Source: Prolixibacteraceae bacterium (lineage in GTDB: Bacteria > Bacteroidota > Bacteroidia > Bacteroidales > Prolixibacteraceae). From it: a DNA stretch of 32,234 nt. The stretch spans positions 1 to 32,234 of the forward strand of contig JABGRN010000069.1 in assembly GCA_018648265.1 (NCBI GenBank). The letters run 5' to 3'. Below the pieces are notes generated by a model, which was not told the origin of the DNA, ran no database searches, and saw only the letters and a program-made list of their open reading frames with translations. How positions within the stretch are numbered: position 1 is the first letter of the stretch; the number at the start of each line of letters is the position of its first letter. This document shows, piece after piece, positions 16,340 through 26,032 of the stretch. The position numbers and the translations under genes were made by a program.

Positions 16340-18403
16340 ATGAAAAATTGCATTGCTAAAATCATTTCAAATCGGGTGAAAATTACATTTCAGATTCTTC
16401 TTCTGGGATTAATTCTTTTTTCCTGTTCTTCTCAACCCATTCCGAAACTCAATCTTCAACACGAAAGTGCTAATGTGGTGACAAAGAACAACAAACTTGT
16501 CGTTTCAACCGGGAAAGTAGAAAGAACCTACCAACTTACTTCAGACGGATTAAAAACCATCAGTTTTAAATTGATTGCTCAAAACAAAGAGTGGATTAAA
16601 ACTGAAAGTGCTACAAATTGCGACTGGAATATAAACGGCAATTCACCTGGAAATTTGATTGCTATGAATGCCAGTATTTCCGACGATGAGAAATTTACCG
16701 ATAAACATATTTTAGTGGAAGCAGAATTTGAATATCCCGAAAAGGAAATTAAGCTGAAATACACTGTGTGGGTTTATCCCGGTGCGGATGGATTACGAAC
16801 GCAGTTACAATTAAAAGCACTTCCGGGGTTCGATACCACGCAGGGAAAATTTATTAATGATATTACCGAATCTATCGCATTAAACGAAAAGCCAATAAAT
16901 CAGTATGCATTTGGATATAGTCAGGGAATAAAAACGAACAGCAAAAACAAAATTCTTACTGAAGAAAAATTAAATGCTGAAACACGGGAAGTGGACTGGG
17001 CGAACGGTTTAATTCTTTCGGAAGAAAACGGCGGAGTTATTTTGGTGAAGGAATCGAATAAATCAACCAGTTTGAGAAATGCGGAGGATGTTGCTACCGG
17101 CAATTTTCTTTTAGATAAAAACAAAATATCGATTACAGGAGTAGGAATGTTCCCGAATAATTTGAGAGAAGACAAATATCTTTTGTGCTGGGCTAACTGG
17201 GTAATTTTGTATCCGGGAAACTATGAAAATGGAAATCTGGCATTAAAACAGTTTGATCGCCGCCGTTTCCCGGTTCATCCCGACCGTGATATTTTTATGA
17301 TGGCAAACACCTGGGGCACAGAAGACAAACGCCCGCCGTGTTTATATGCCGCTCGTGAAGAGAATGTATTAAAAGAACTCGAATCTGTTGCTGAATTGGG
17401 AATAGACATGTTACAAATTGACGATGGCTGGCAAACAAAAGAATGGCTTCCGGCAAAAAACTCAGCCGAGCATCAGAAAAAGGATGTGATTGGCAATTAC
17501 GAAATTTATCCCGAAGGCTGGGAAAAGGTGAAAAAAAAAGCTGATAAACTGGGCGTGAAACTGGGATTGTGGGCAGCATGGACAATTCCTTCTGATAAGC
17601 TTAAAACGAATTATGATGCCGGTGAATTCAGCGCTTTTAAACTCGATTTTGCCAACTTAAATACCCTTGAAAAGCGTGACGAGTTAATGGGTAAAGCGCG
17701 CGATTTAATCAAACACTCAAATTATCTTACCTGTGTAAACTGGGATGTTACCGAAATTCCTCCACGAGCAGGTTATTTTTATGGCCGCGAATATGGAAAC
17801 GTTTATCTCGAAAACCGCAAAGTAACCACAGCCAGGCCAAATGTGCAGTACGTTCCTTTCAAGGTTCTAAAAGATGCCTGGCTGCTGTCGAAATACGTAA
17901 ATCTGAATAAATTTCAGGTAACTGTACAAAATATCGACATGACTAAAGACACTATGAAAACCGACGCAAAAAAATACAACCACCCTTATGTTGTTGGTTT
18001 GTCATTAATGGCCAGTCCCATTTTCTTTCAGGAAACACAATATTATTCGCAAAAAGCAAAAGAACAGATAAAACCAATTTTGTCGGTTTATAAAAAACAC
18101 CGCGAAGAAATGTATGCTGGTTATGTTTTCCCGATTGGCGATGAACCAAATAATAAAAACTGGACGGGATTTCAAAATTACAATCCAAAAACGAATTCGG
18201 GGTACTTAACAATTTTTAGGGAATTAAATAATAAACAATCGTCAAAAAATATTGCATTACGATTTTTGAAAGGTGATAAAATTAAAGTGGTAAATCTTTT
18301 GAGCAAAGAAACAGAAATCGTAAAATTGGATGGGAATAAGATTACGCTTAATATTGATCAACCTGCAGGGTTTCAGTTTTTAAAATATGAAGTTTTAAAT
18401 TAA
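16340..18403 (+). CDS. GH36-like (clan GH-D) alpha-galactosidase-family lipoprotein
   Basis: A 687-residue protein with a lipobox (LILFSC, Cys29) and an N-terminal beta-sandwich. A TIM barrel from about 315 has the clan GH-D pattern: FMMANTWGTED, GIDMLQIDDGWQ (Asp361, Asp362), KLGVKLGLWAAW, and FKLDFAN with probable nucleophile Asp436. The likely acid/base is Asp469 in VNWDVTEIP. A C-terminal beta domain closes it. Alpha-galactosidase is the commonest activity of the family. The motifs differ from standard GH36 (no KWDMNR or RIDFCSGGG), so another alpha-linked sugar is possible. It ends only 7 bp before the sulfatase gene, so the two are translationally close in one operon. Confidence 0.75.
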   Translation: MKNCIAKIISNRVKITFQILLLGLILFSCSSQPIPKLNLQHESANVVTKNNKLVVSTGKVERTYQLTSDGLKTISFKLIAQNKEWIKTESATNCDWNINGNSPGNLIAMNASISDDEKFTDKHILVEAEFEYPEKEIKLKYTVWVYPGADGLRTQLQLKALPGFDTTQGKFINDITESIALNEKPINQYAFGYSQGIKTNSKNKILTEEKLNAETREVDWANGLILSEENGGVILVKESNKSTSLRNAEDVATGNFLLDKNKISITGVGMFPNNLREDKYLLCWANWVILYPGNYENGNLALKQFDRRRFPVHPDRDIFMMANTWGTEDKRPPCLYAAREENVLKELESVAELGIDMLQIDDGWQTKEWLPAKNSAEHQKKDVIGNYEIYPEGWEKVKKKADKLGVKLGLWAAWTIPSDKLKTNYDAGEFSAFKLDFANLNTLEKRDELMGKARDLIKHSNYLTCVNWDVTEIPPRAGYFYGREYGNVYLENRKVTTARPNVQYVPFKVLKDAWLLSKYVNLNKFQVTVQNIDMTKDTMKTDAKKYNHPYVVGLSLMASPIFFQETQYYSQKAKEQIKPILSVYKKHREEMYAGYVFPIGDEPNNKNWTGFQNYNPKTNSGYLTIFRELNNKQSSKNIALRFLKGDKIKVVNLLSKETEIVKLDGNKITLNIDQPAGFQFLKYEVLN

Positions 18404-18410
18404 TTTAATT

Positions 18411-19829
18411 ATGAAAAACATAACAGTTGTATTGAGTTTTGTCTTTTTATCTGTGCTATTTATTCAATGTTCCAGTTCAAAAAAAGAGAATATAGAACAA
18501 TCTTTTAATAAACCCAACATCCTTCTTATTAACATCGACGACATGGGTTGGCGCGATGTAGGTTTTATGGGATCGGAGTATTACGAAACGCCAAACATTG
18601 ATGAACTTGCTGCCGGCGGAATGATTTTTACAAATGCGTATGCATCGGCGTCAAATTGTGCGCCAAGCCGAGCTTGCATGCTGAGCGGACAGTGGTCTCC
18701 ACGACACGGAATTTACACCGTTACAAATTCAGATCGTGGGAAAAGCGAAACCCGTAAAATTATTCCTATTCCCAATAATGAATACATGCCCGACGACAAT
18801 TTACTCATTCCTGAAATATTAAAAGAAGCAGGTTACACAACTTGTCATGCCGGGAAATGGCACCTGACTGATGATCCCACGCAAAGAGGATTTGATGTAA
18901 ATATTGGGGGTAGCCACGCAGGTAATCCAGGGAGTTATTATCCGCCTTACAAAAGAGTGCCTTCGCTAAAAGCTCCATCTGATGATTACTATCTAACAAA
19001 CTTGGTGATGGATAAAACACTGGAGTTTTTAAATTCTGTTGAAAACGCACCTTTCTTTTTGTATTACTCGCCGTACGCCGTTCACACGCCAATTCAACCG
19101 GTTAAAAATTTACTCTTGAAATATGAAAACAAACCGGAATGGAACGGTCAAAACAATGCAAAATATGCAACGATGGTTGAAAATCTGGATATTCAAATTG
19201 GAAGGATGATCGACAATTTGGAAGAATCGGGCAAACTTGAAAATACATTTATTCTTTTTATTTCCGATAATGGTGGATTATACAGAGTTACAAAACAATG
19301 GCCTCTCCGTGCTGGCAAAGGTGCTTATTACGAAGGCGGAATTCGCGAACCAATGTTTGTTTATTGGAAAGGAAAAGTTCAGGCTGAAACAAAAATGGAA
19401 ATACCAGTTACAAATCTCGATTTTTATCCAACTATTTTAGAAGTTGTCGGAATTAAAAAACCTGCGGATAAAGTTTTAGATGGCCAATCGATTTTGCCTG
19501 TTTTAACAGGAAAAGGAGAATTGAACGAACGCCCGCTTTTTTGGCATTTTCCAATTTATTTGGAAGGTGGAAATGCAGAGACACAAGATCAAATATTCAG
19601 AACCCGACCCGGCTCTGCTCTTCGTTTGGGAGACTGGAAACTCATACAATATTTCGAAAATAATGATATTGAGCTGTACAATTTGAAAGATGATATTGGT
19701 GAAAATAATAATTTGGCTCAATCAAATCCTGAAAAGGTTAAAGAGTTATTGGGAATCCTCGAAAAATGGAGAACGGAAACAAATGCACCGGTTCCAACTG
19801 AATTAAATCCTGATTACCAGGTAAATTAA
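18411..19829 (+). CDS. S1 family (formylglycine-type) sulfatase lipoprotein
   Basis: A 472-residue sulfatase. The lipobox VLFIQC gives Cys20. Metal ligands begin at NIDDMGW (Asp43, Asp44). The active-site Cys83 lies in CAPSR, the C-x-P-S-R signature converted to formylglycine by a maturation enzyme. CHAGKWHL supplies Lys149 and His151, and FISDNGG supplies the later metal ligands. The C-terminal subdomain holds RLGDWKLIQYFEN and ends ELNPDYQVN. It removes sulfate esters from a glycan, probably at the cell surface given the lipid anchor. No maturase is seen in this window. It is the intact parent-like copy of the pseudogene at 14306-14611. Confidence 0.93.
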   Translation: MKNITVVLSFVFLSVLFIQCSSSKKENIEQSFNKPNILLINIDDMGWRDVGFMGSEYYETPNIDELAAGGMIFTNAYASASNCAPSRACMLSGQWSPRHGIYTVTNSDRGKSETRKIIPIPNNEYMPDDNLLIPEILKEAGYTTCHAGKWHLTDDPTQRGFDVNIGGSHAGNPGSYYPPYKRVPSLKAPSDDYYLTNLVMDKTLEFLNSVENAPFFLYYSPYAVHTPIQPVKNLLLKYENKPEWNGQNNAKYATMVENLDIQIGRMIDNLEESGKLENTFILFISDNGGLYRVTKQWPLRAGKGAYYEGGIREPMFVYWKGKVQAETKMEIPVTNLDFYPTILEVVGIKKPADKVLDGQSILPVLTGKGELNERPLFWHFPIYLEGGNAETQDQIFRTRPGSALRLGDWKLIQYFENNDIELYNLKDDIGENNNLAQSNPEKVKELLGILEKWRTETNAPVPTELNPDYQVN

Positions 19830-19952
19830 TTTAGCTAAAACATTTGAATTTTTTTCAAGCTTAAAATTTGTAATTTTAGGACTTTAAAAATTGTTTGACA
19901 ATCGTTGTTTTGAATAGCCAAAAAAACTATTCAAAAAATTAAAACTAAACCA

Positions 19953-21296
19953 ATGAAAAAACTCGCTAAATCTTTATTTCTAATTATTGTATTTACTGCA
20001 ACTTTCTGTTTTTATTCTTTTGGACAAAGTTCATTAACAGCTAAAAAAAATCAGGAAAGGCCAAATATTGTAATTATTCTGGCTGATGATCAGGGGAATG
20101 CTGATGCTGGCTATCAACGAAACCCGGCTGAAGTTTCTACCCCATCAATTGATAAGTTGGCTGCAGCGGGAGTTGTTTTTACAAATGGTTATGCCAGTGC
20201 TTATGTTTGCGCTCCAACCCGGGCGGGTTTATTAACAGGGCGCTATCAGCAGAGATATGGGTTTTTTACAGCGGCCGATTCGAGAGAAGGACTGCCGCTT
20301 AGTGAAATTACATTAGCAGAAATGTTACAAAAAGAAGGTTACAAAACCGGAGTTTTTGGAAAATGGCATTTGGGACTTACCAAACCTTTTCATCCCTTAA
20401 GTCGTGGTTTTGATGAATTTTATGGCTTTCTCGGGCACGGGGCGCACGACTATTTCGACCTCACTTGTAAAGAAGATGGAGATGATTTTCATCAATGCAT
20501 TTACCGTAATAATGAAACAATAAACGATACCGGTTATCTGACCGATAATCTGGCCCGGGAGGCTAGTTCTTTTATTAAAAATCAATCGAAAAAAGAGGAT
20601 CCTTTCTTTTTGTATCTTCCTTTTAATGCCGTACATTTTCCACTTCAGGCACCCGAAGAAGACATTAAAAAATTTAATACAGGCAATAAAGATCGTGATA
20701 TAATGTTAGCAATGCTTCACCGTATGGACATTGCAATTGGAAATGTTATTGCAACATTAAAAGATGAGGGTGTTTATGAGAATACTCTAATATTCTATTT
20801 TTCTGATAATGGTGGAGCCAAAAAAGTTTCAGCAAATAATCTGCCTTTCAGAGATTATAAACAAAGTGTTTATGAAGGTGGTTTGCGGGTGCCATTTGTT
20901 ATAAGTTGGCCAAAAATGTTTTCGCCAGCAACTTGTAACGAACCTGTAATTTCGTTTGATATTTTGCCAACAATTTGTGCTGCTTTAGATATTGAACTTC
21001 CAAAAGATAGAGTTTACGATGGGAAAAATATCTTCCCAGCTATTCGGGGTGAATTAAAGGAACCTTTACACCCAGAACTTTTTTGGGATGGTAACCAAAA
21101 TAAATGGGCAGTTCGAATGGAAAACTGGAAATTAGTTTCTCCTAAATCAGAAGTGTTTGAACTTTATAATCTTAAAAACGACCTCGGTGAAAAAAACAAT
21201 CTTGCAAAACAACATCCTGAAAAGGTTAATAAATTGAAAGAAAAATACACAAATTGGCGGAATGAAATGGCTACTCCGATGGGAGATAAGAAGTAG
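19953..21296 (+). CDS. S1 family sulfatase
   Basis: A 447-residue exported sulfatase with a signal peptide (1-24, ending YSFG-QS). Metal ligands are in LADDQGN (Asp45, Asp46). Cys86 lies in CAPTR, so Thr replaces the usual Ser of C-x-P-S-R. GKWHLGL gives Lys137 and His139, and FYFSDNGG is the late metal motif. LSRGFDEFYGFLGHGAHDYF is typical of arylsulfatase A-like members. It is only distantly similar to the sulfatase before it, so each probably removes a different sulfate ester. It lies 123 bp after the previous gene and may have its own promoter. Confidence 0.92.
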   Translation: MKKLAKSLFLIIVFTATFCFYSFGQSSLTAKKNQERPNIVIILADDQGNADAGYQRNPAEVSTPSIDKLAAAGVVFTNGYASAYVCAPTRAGLLTGRYQQRYGFFTAADSREGLPLSEITLAEMLQKEGYKTGVFGKWHLGLTKPFHPLSRGFDEFYGFLGHGAHDYFDLTCKEDGDDFHQCIYRNNETINDTGYLTDNLAREASSFIKNQSKKEDPFFLYLPFNAVHFPLQAPEEDIKKFNTGNKDRDIMLAMLHRMDIAIGNVIATLKDEGVYENTLIFYFSDNGGAKKVSANNLPFRDYKQSVYEGGLRVPFVISWPKMFSPATCNEPVISFDILPTICAALDIELPKDRVYDGKNIFPAIRGELKEPLHPELFWDGNQNKWAVRMENWKLVSPKSEVFELYNLKNDLGEKNNLAKQHPEKVNKLKEKYTNWRNEMATPMGDKK

Positions 21297-21319
21297 TAAT
21301 TTATTCAGTACTAAAATTC

Positions 21320-21351
21320 TTTGGGTGGTTGAATATTTAAACCTATTTTTA
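21320..21351 (+). promoter_or_regulatory. Candidate Bacteroidota promoter for the GH28 gene
   Basis: TTTG at 21320-21323, a 20-bp spacer, and TATTTTTA at 21344-21351 fit the -33/-7 pattern (TTTG and TANNTTTG) with one mismatch in the last base. It lies about 50 bp before the start codon, in the 103-bp gap after the sulfatase. Confidence 0.35.
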
Positions 21352-21399
21352 TTCAATATGTAAATTCCCGGTTTCATTTTTCAATCAAAAATATCTACA

Positions 21400-22869
21400 A
21401 TGAAAATAAAAAAGGCAGCAACTATTTTCCTGATATTCTTGGCGATAACAGTAAATGCAAAAGATTACCGAGCTTCGCTTTTCGGAATTGAATCAAACGG
21501 AACAACGTTAAATACAACTTCCATTCAAAAGGCCATCGATTTTATTCATGAAAATGGAGGAGGGCGTTTAGTGTTTTTTGTAGGACGATATGTTACCGGT
21601 TCAATTTATCTAAAATCGAATGTTACTATTCATTTAGAGGAGGGTGCGATTTTGGTAGGTTCTCTAAATCCATTTGATTACAATAGGCATGATTACTGGA
21701 CTTCACTGGTTTTTGCTTACGACCAGGAAAACATTGGAATTACAGGAAATGGCGTAATTGATGGTCGCGGTTACCAGGTTGCAAACAATGTACTTTCTAT
21801 GATTCATAAAGGAATTATTAAAGACAACGATTTTAGATACGACCGCCCCAATGCCGGACTTCGACCTCATAATATTTATTTCAAGGGTTGTAAAAATGTG
21901 CATATTCAAGGAATTATTTTGAAAGATCCGGCGAGTTGGAACCAACAATACGACCAATGCAAAAATGTGCTTGTTGAGAATATTACGGTTGACAGCAAAT
22001 CGTACTGGAACAACGATGGAATTGATATTGTAGATTGCGATAGTGTGATTGTTCGGAATTGCTACATCGATGCAGCCGACGATGGGATTTGCCTGAAATC
22101 GCATAGCCCTGATTTTTTATGTCAGAATGTTTTAATTTATAATAACAAGGTTCGAACCAGCGCTAATGGAATTAAATTTGGGACTGCTTCTCAGGGCGGG
22201 TTCAAAAACATCAAAATCATTAAAAACACTGTGTTCGATACGTACCGATCTGCAATTACTTTTGCAGCTGTTGACGGTGGAATTTGCGAAGATATTGTTG
22301 TTGACAGTTTGCAATCTTTAAATACAGGAAACGTATTTTTTCTTCGGATTGGCGAACGAAAACCGGGCAAAAAAGGATTAATGAATAACATCAGTATTTC
22401 GAATGTTTATGCAGAAGTTCCTGCAACAAAACCCGATGCCGGATACAATTACGAAGGACCGGTTGAAGATTTGCCACGAAATATTTCGCCAGCTTCAATT
22501 GTTGGAATGTCGGACGCCAAAATTTGTAATGTTACACTGAAAAATATTGAAATTTTTTATCCTGGCGGAGGAAATCCGAAATATGCAAAAGTGGGATTAG
22601 ATGAATTGGATAAAGTACCGGAAATTCCTGCAAATTACCCCGAGTTCTCAATGTTTAAAGAATTGCCTGCCTGGGGATTTTATATCCGACACGCCAAAGG
22701 AATAACTTTTGAAAATGTAAAATTGACATGCGAAAAGGAAGATTACAGAACAGCAATTGTACTCGACAATGTTCATGGAGCCAGTTTTAAATCGCTAAAA
22801 GTTGAAGAGCCCGGCAAAAAGAAAGAGCCAGTATTTTCGCATAATTCTTCGGATGTGTCTTTGAAGTAG
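21400..22869 (+). CDS. GH28 family glycoside hydrolase (polygalacturonase-like)
   Basis: A 489-residue exported right-handed beta-helix enzyme. A signal peptide (1-20, VNA-KD) precedes the family start ASLFGIESNGTTLNTTSIQ. Catalytic motifs are YWNNDGIDIVDC (Asp206), the NTD-like element, and DAADDGICLKS (Asp227, Asp228). The usual GHG and RIK motifs of polygalacturonases are replaced (SANGIKFGTAS, YRSAITF). GH28 enzymes invert alpha-linked galacturonic acid or related bonds. The variant motifs fit exo-acting or rhamnogalacturonan-type members, so the exact substrate is open. With GH106 next, a rhamnose/uronic-acid glycan is plausible (inference). Confidence 0.9.
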   Translation: MKIKKAATIFLIFLAITVNAKDYRASLFGIESNGTTLNTTSIQKAIDFIHENGGGRLVFFVGRYVTGSIYLKSNVTIHLEEGAILVGSLNPFDYNRHDYWTSLVFAYDQENIGITGNGVIDGRGYQVANNVLSMIHKGIIKDNDFRYDRPNAGLRPHNIYFKGCKNVHIQGIILKDPASWNQQYDQCKNVLVENITVDSKSYWNNDGIDIVDCDSVIVRNCYIDAADDGICLKSHSPDFLCQNVLIYNNKVRTSANGIKFGTASQGGFKNIKIIKNTVFDTYRSAITFAAVDGGICEDIVVDSLQSLNTGNVFFLRIGERKPGKKGLMNNISISNVYAEVPATKPDAGYNYEGPVEDLPRNISPASIVGMSDAKICNVTLKNIEIFYPGGGNPKYAKVGLDELDKVPEIPANYPEFSMFKELPAWGFYIRHAKGITFENVKLTCEKEDYRTAIVLDNVHGASFKSLKVEEPGKKKEPVFSHNSSDVSLK

Positions 22870-22885
22870 ATATTAAAAGTACGTC

Positions 22886-23058
22886 ATTCTGAACTCGTTT
22901 CAGAATCTGAATCGCAAAACAATTACTTGAGAGACCCTGAAACAAGTTCAGCATGACGATACAACATATTTTGGAAAGATTAAGGGCAACGTCACCCTGA
23001 ACTTGTTTCAGGGTCTTTGAAATAAAATCTGTCAAGAATAACACGTTTCAGAATGACG
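22886..23058. repeat. Intergenic stem-loop repeat cluster
   Basis: The 224-bp gap between GH28 and GH106 holds ATTCTGAACTCGTTTCAGAAT (22886-22906), a mixed copy CCTGAAACAAGTTCAGC near 22934-22952, ACCCTGAACTTGTTTCAGGGT (22994-23014), and a half copy CGTTTCAGAATGACG at 23044-23058. They share the core of the repeats near 90 and 7730. As stem-loops within a transcribed series they may shape mRNA decay or dampen read-through into the GH106 gene. Confidence 0.85.
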
Positions 23059-23093
23059 AATAAAATAACTTATGTATTTCAATTAGTTGAAAA

Positions 23094-25973
23094 ATGAAAA
23101 GAAGAGATTTTATAACAAAAGGAACAATCATTTCAAGCGGGACAATTTTATTTGGTCAGGCTCCTGTTACGGCAAATCCTATTTTTTCAAGAAAAACCGG
23201 AGTAAAAGCAACCGATTTATTTTCAACTTTCAAAACTCCAGAATTAAAATACCATCCATTTGTAAGGTGGTGGTGGAATGGGAATAAAATAGAAAAAGAC
23301 GAATTAATTCGCGAATTGCATCTTTTAAAAGATGCCGGAATTGGTGGTGTTGAAATAAATCCCATCGAATTTCCATCGCGGATTGAAGGTGATGACCTTG
23401 GTATTAAATCGTCGCAATGGCTAAGCGATGAATGGATTGAAATGTTACAAATTACCTTTGCGGAAGCAAAAAAACTTGGAATGACCTGCGATTTAATTGT
23501 AGGTTCGGGCTGGCCTTTTGGCTCCGAAACATTGGAACGAGACGAACGTGCACAAGTGGTAATATTAAATGCCGAATCGCTGGAGGGGCCCATTTCTTAC
23601 GAAACTTCACAATTCAATTTATTCGATCAGGTCGATCCCGGAGTAACAGTTCCAAATCCCAGTCGTACTTTCGAAATTCTCTCTTTAAAATTGGTTCCCG
23701 ATCCGATGAACTCTTTGGAGCAGGTTGTTGATCTTTCCGAAAAGCGAAATGATGAAATCATAAAAGTTGATGTTCCTGAAGGGAAACATGTTTTTTATGC
23801 AACTATAAAAGTCGATTCTTTTGCCAGTGTAATTAATGGTGCGCCGGGAGCGGCGGGTCCAATTCTAAACCACATGGATGAAGTTGCCGTGCGAAAGTAC
23901 CTTGATCGAATGTCGGATACAATTCAGAAAAAAACCGGGCCGCTTTCCAATCATTTAAGAGCCTTTTTTACCGATTCAATGGAATTGGAAGGTTGCAATT
24001 GGACTGAAGATTTTCCTGCTGAATTTACAAAACGCCGTGGTTATGATATTTTGTCTTATTTACCTTTTATATTATTTAAGGTTGGCCGGTTGGGTGGAGT
24101 AATCGATGATAAATATGGTGCTAAAAAATCGCCAGAATTGACTGAAATTTTAACCCGGGTTCGTTTTGATTTTGAATTTACAAAAGCTCAGATTTTAAAT
24201 GAACGTTTTACTAAAACTTTTTTGCAGTGGTGTAAAGATCAGAATGTAAAATCGCGTTCGCAAGCTTATGGACGAGGATTTTTTCCTTTGGAAACAAGTA
24301 TTGGTTACGATTTTCCGGAAGGTGAATCGTGGACTACCAACTGGCTAAAACACAAAGTTGGCGAGGAAATGCGCGACGATGACTATCGTTACGGACGTGC
24401 TTATACAATGATTAATAAATACGTTTCGTCGGCTGCGCATTTATCCGGTCAGCGTGTTGTAAGCTGCGAAGAAATGACCAATACTTACAAGGTTTTTAAT
24501 ACTTCATTGGAGCGATTAAAGTCGGGTTCCGACCAAAGTATTATTTCAGGAATTACTCATTCGGTTTGGCACGGATTTAATTATTCGCCTCCCGAAGCGC
24601 CTTATCCTGGCTGGATTCAATACGGATCGTATTACAACGAAAACAACAATTGGTGGCCTTATTTTAAATACCTGAACAATTACAAAGCAAGAGTTTCGGC
24701 ACTTCTTCAAAATGCCGAAATGTACACTGATATTGCCATTCTTCCGGCCAATTACGATTTGTGGGGAGAAATGGGAGTGCAAACCGATCCATTTCCTGAA
24801 AAACTAAATATTCCATACACTTCTTTAATTTGGGAAGCAATTAATAAAAATGGCGGAGCAGCCGATTATACCTCGGAAATTGTAATTAGCGATTCAGAAG
24901 TGAAAAAGGGAAAACTTTGTTACGGACCTAAAGAATACAATACAATTTTTTTGGCTGAAGTTGCCAGTATCAATCCTGAAACTTTGGCAAAACTTTATGA
25001 ATTTGTGGTTCAGGGTGGCCGGATTTTCTGTGTTGAAAAATATCCGGAGAAATCGCCCGGATTACAAAATTTTAAGGCGCGAGATAAAGAAGTTCAGTAT
25101 TGGATTGAAAAATTAAAAACCGTCCCCAACAATTTTATCCTGATTAAAAAACCTGCGGACAACCGTTTTGTAGAGTGGTATGCCGAAGTAATGAAAAAGC
25201 ACAAAATTCCAAATTATTTGGAAATTGAAAATCCGAATCGTTTTCTGATGCAAACCCGTTATCAGGCAGACGATAAAAGCGAAATATTCTTTTTTACAAA
25301 CGTTCATTTAAACGAAGAGAAACACTCAAAAATTACTTTCTCAAAAGAGATTTTAAAAGGAAGAAATGTCTGGATTTGGAATCCCGAAACAGGAGAACGA
25401 TTTCGAATTTATTTAACAAAAGAGGGTTCGTTTAATTTAAAATTAGGTCCGGCAGAATCTCAGATTATTGTTTTCGACCGGAATAAAAAAGGGATTGACT
25501 GGAAGCCAGTTCCAACAACCGGCTCTAAATTGTTTGAAATTAATTCTCCGTGGAAAGTTGAATTTCAGCATTGCCAAAATAAATCGGTTGAACCAACTAC
25601 GCTGAATTCGCTAAAAGATTTGAAAGACATTCCTGAATACACTCATTTTTCGGGTTCTGTTTTTTATAAAACCCAAATTGAAATAGGCAAAGAAATTCCC
25701 GAATTTATTAATCTCGGAAAAGTAAATGATCTTGCAAAATTAAAAATAAACGATGTTGATGTCGGAATAAAATGGTATGGAAATAGAATCTTCAAAGTTG
25801 GGCATCTTTTAAAAGAAGGCAAAAATGTGCTTGAAATTGAAGTGGTTACTTTAATGGGGAACTACATGAAATCGCTGACTGAAAATGATAATGTTCAGTA
25901 CTGGACAAATCTTAAAAATAAAAACCAACCTTTAATGCCACTTGGACTGCTTGGCCCGGTTAGTTTATATTAA
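23094..25973 (+). CDS. GH106 family glycoside hydrolase (alpha-L-rhamnosidase-like)
   Basis: A 959-residue exported enzyme. The N terminus MKRRDFITKG followed by a hydrophobic run looks like a twin-arginine signal. The family opening follows: VRWWWNGNKIEKDELIREL, then LKDAGIGGVEINP. The barrel includes LGMTCDLIVGSGWPFG, DSMELEG (Glu297, Glu299), VSCEEMTNTY (Glu459, Glu460) and HSVWHGFNYSPPEAPYPGW. A later domain (PANYDLWGEMG) and a C-terminal galactose-binding-like jelly roll with YKTQIEI and LLGPVSLY close it. Characterised GH106 enzymes are inverting alpha-L-rhamnosidases acting on pectin or other rhamnose-bearing glycans. Which of the listed glutamates is catalytic would need alignment to a structure. 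Confidence 0.88.
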   Translation: MKRRDFITKGTIISSGTILFGQAPVTANPIFSRKTGVKATDLFSTFKTPELKYHPFVRWWWNGNKIEKDELIRELHLLKDAGIGGVEINPIEFPSRIEGDDLGIKSSQWLSDEWIEMLQITFAEAKKLGMTCDLIVGSGWPFGSETLERDERAQVVILNAESLEGPISYETSQFNLFDQVDPGVTVPNPSRTFEILSLKLVPDPMNSLEQVVDLSEKRNDEIIKVDVPEGKHVFYATIKVDSFASVINGAPGAAGPILNHMDEVAVRKYLDRMSDTIQKKTGPLSNHLRAFFTDSMELEGCNWTEDFPAEFTKRRGYDILSYLPFILFKVGRLGGVIDDKYGAKKSPELTEILTRVRFDFEFTKAQILNERFTKTFLQWCKDQNVKSRSQAYGRGFFPLETSIGYDFPEGESWTTNWLKHKVGEEMRDDDYRYGRAYTMINKYVSSAAHLSGQRVVSCEEMTNTYKVFNTSLERLKSGSDQSIISGITHSVWHGFNYSPPEAPYPGWIQYGSYYNENNNWWPYFKYLNNYKARVSALLQNAEMYTDIAILPANYDLWGEMGVQTDPFPEKLNIPYTSLIWEAINKNGGAADYTSEIVISDSEVKKGKLCYGPKEYNTIFLAEVASINPETLAKLYEFVVQGGRIFCVEKYPEKSPGLQNFKARDKEVQYWIEKLKTVPNNFILIKKPADNRFVEWYAEVMKKHKIPNYLEIENPNRFLMQTRYQADDKSEIFFFTNVHLNEEKHSKITFSKEILKGRNVWIWNPETGERFRIYLTKEGSFNLKLGPAESQIIVFDRNKKGIDWKPVPTTGSKLFEINSPWKVEFQHCQNKSVEPTTLNSLKDLKDIPEYTHFSGSVFYKTQIEIGKEIPEFINLGKVNDLAKLKINDVDVGIKWYGNRIFKVGHLLKEGKNVLEIEVVTLMGNYMKSLTENDNVQYWTNLKNKNQPLMPLGLLGPVSLY

Positions 25974-26002
25974 AAATAAGTCTTTCAATTAAACTCTTTT
26001 AG

Positions 26003-26010
26003 TATTTTTG
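26003..26010 (+). promoter_or_regulatory. Candidate -7 box before the third sulfatase
   Basis: TATTTTTG fits TANNTTTG, 22 bp before the ATG at 26033. No TTTG is found at the -33 distance, so support is weak and read-through from GH106, 59 bp upstream, is equally likely. Confidence 0.25.
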
Positions 26011-26032
26011 AAAGCCAACATAAAACTGGATT

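Noticed and set aside
22787-23044. Minus-strand 85-codon frame with LKQVQGD and LKRVQND peptides
   Set aside because: These peptides are the usual translation of the dispersed stem-loop repeat and not a gene.
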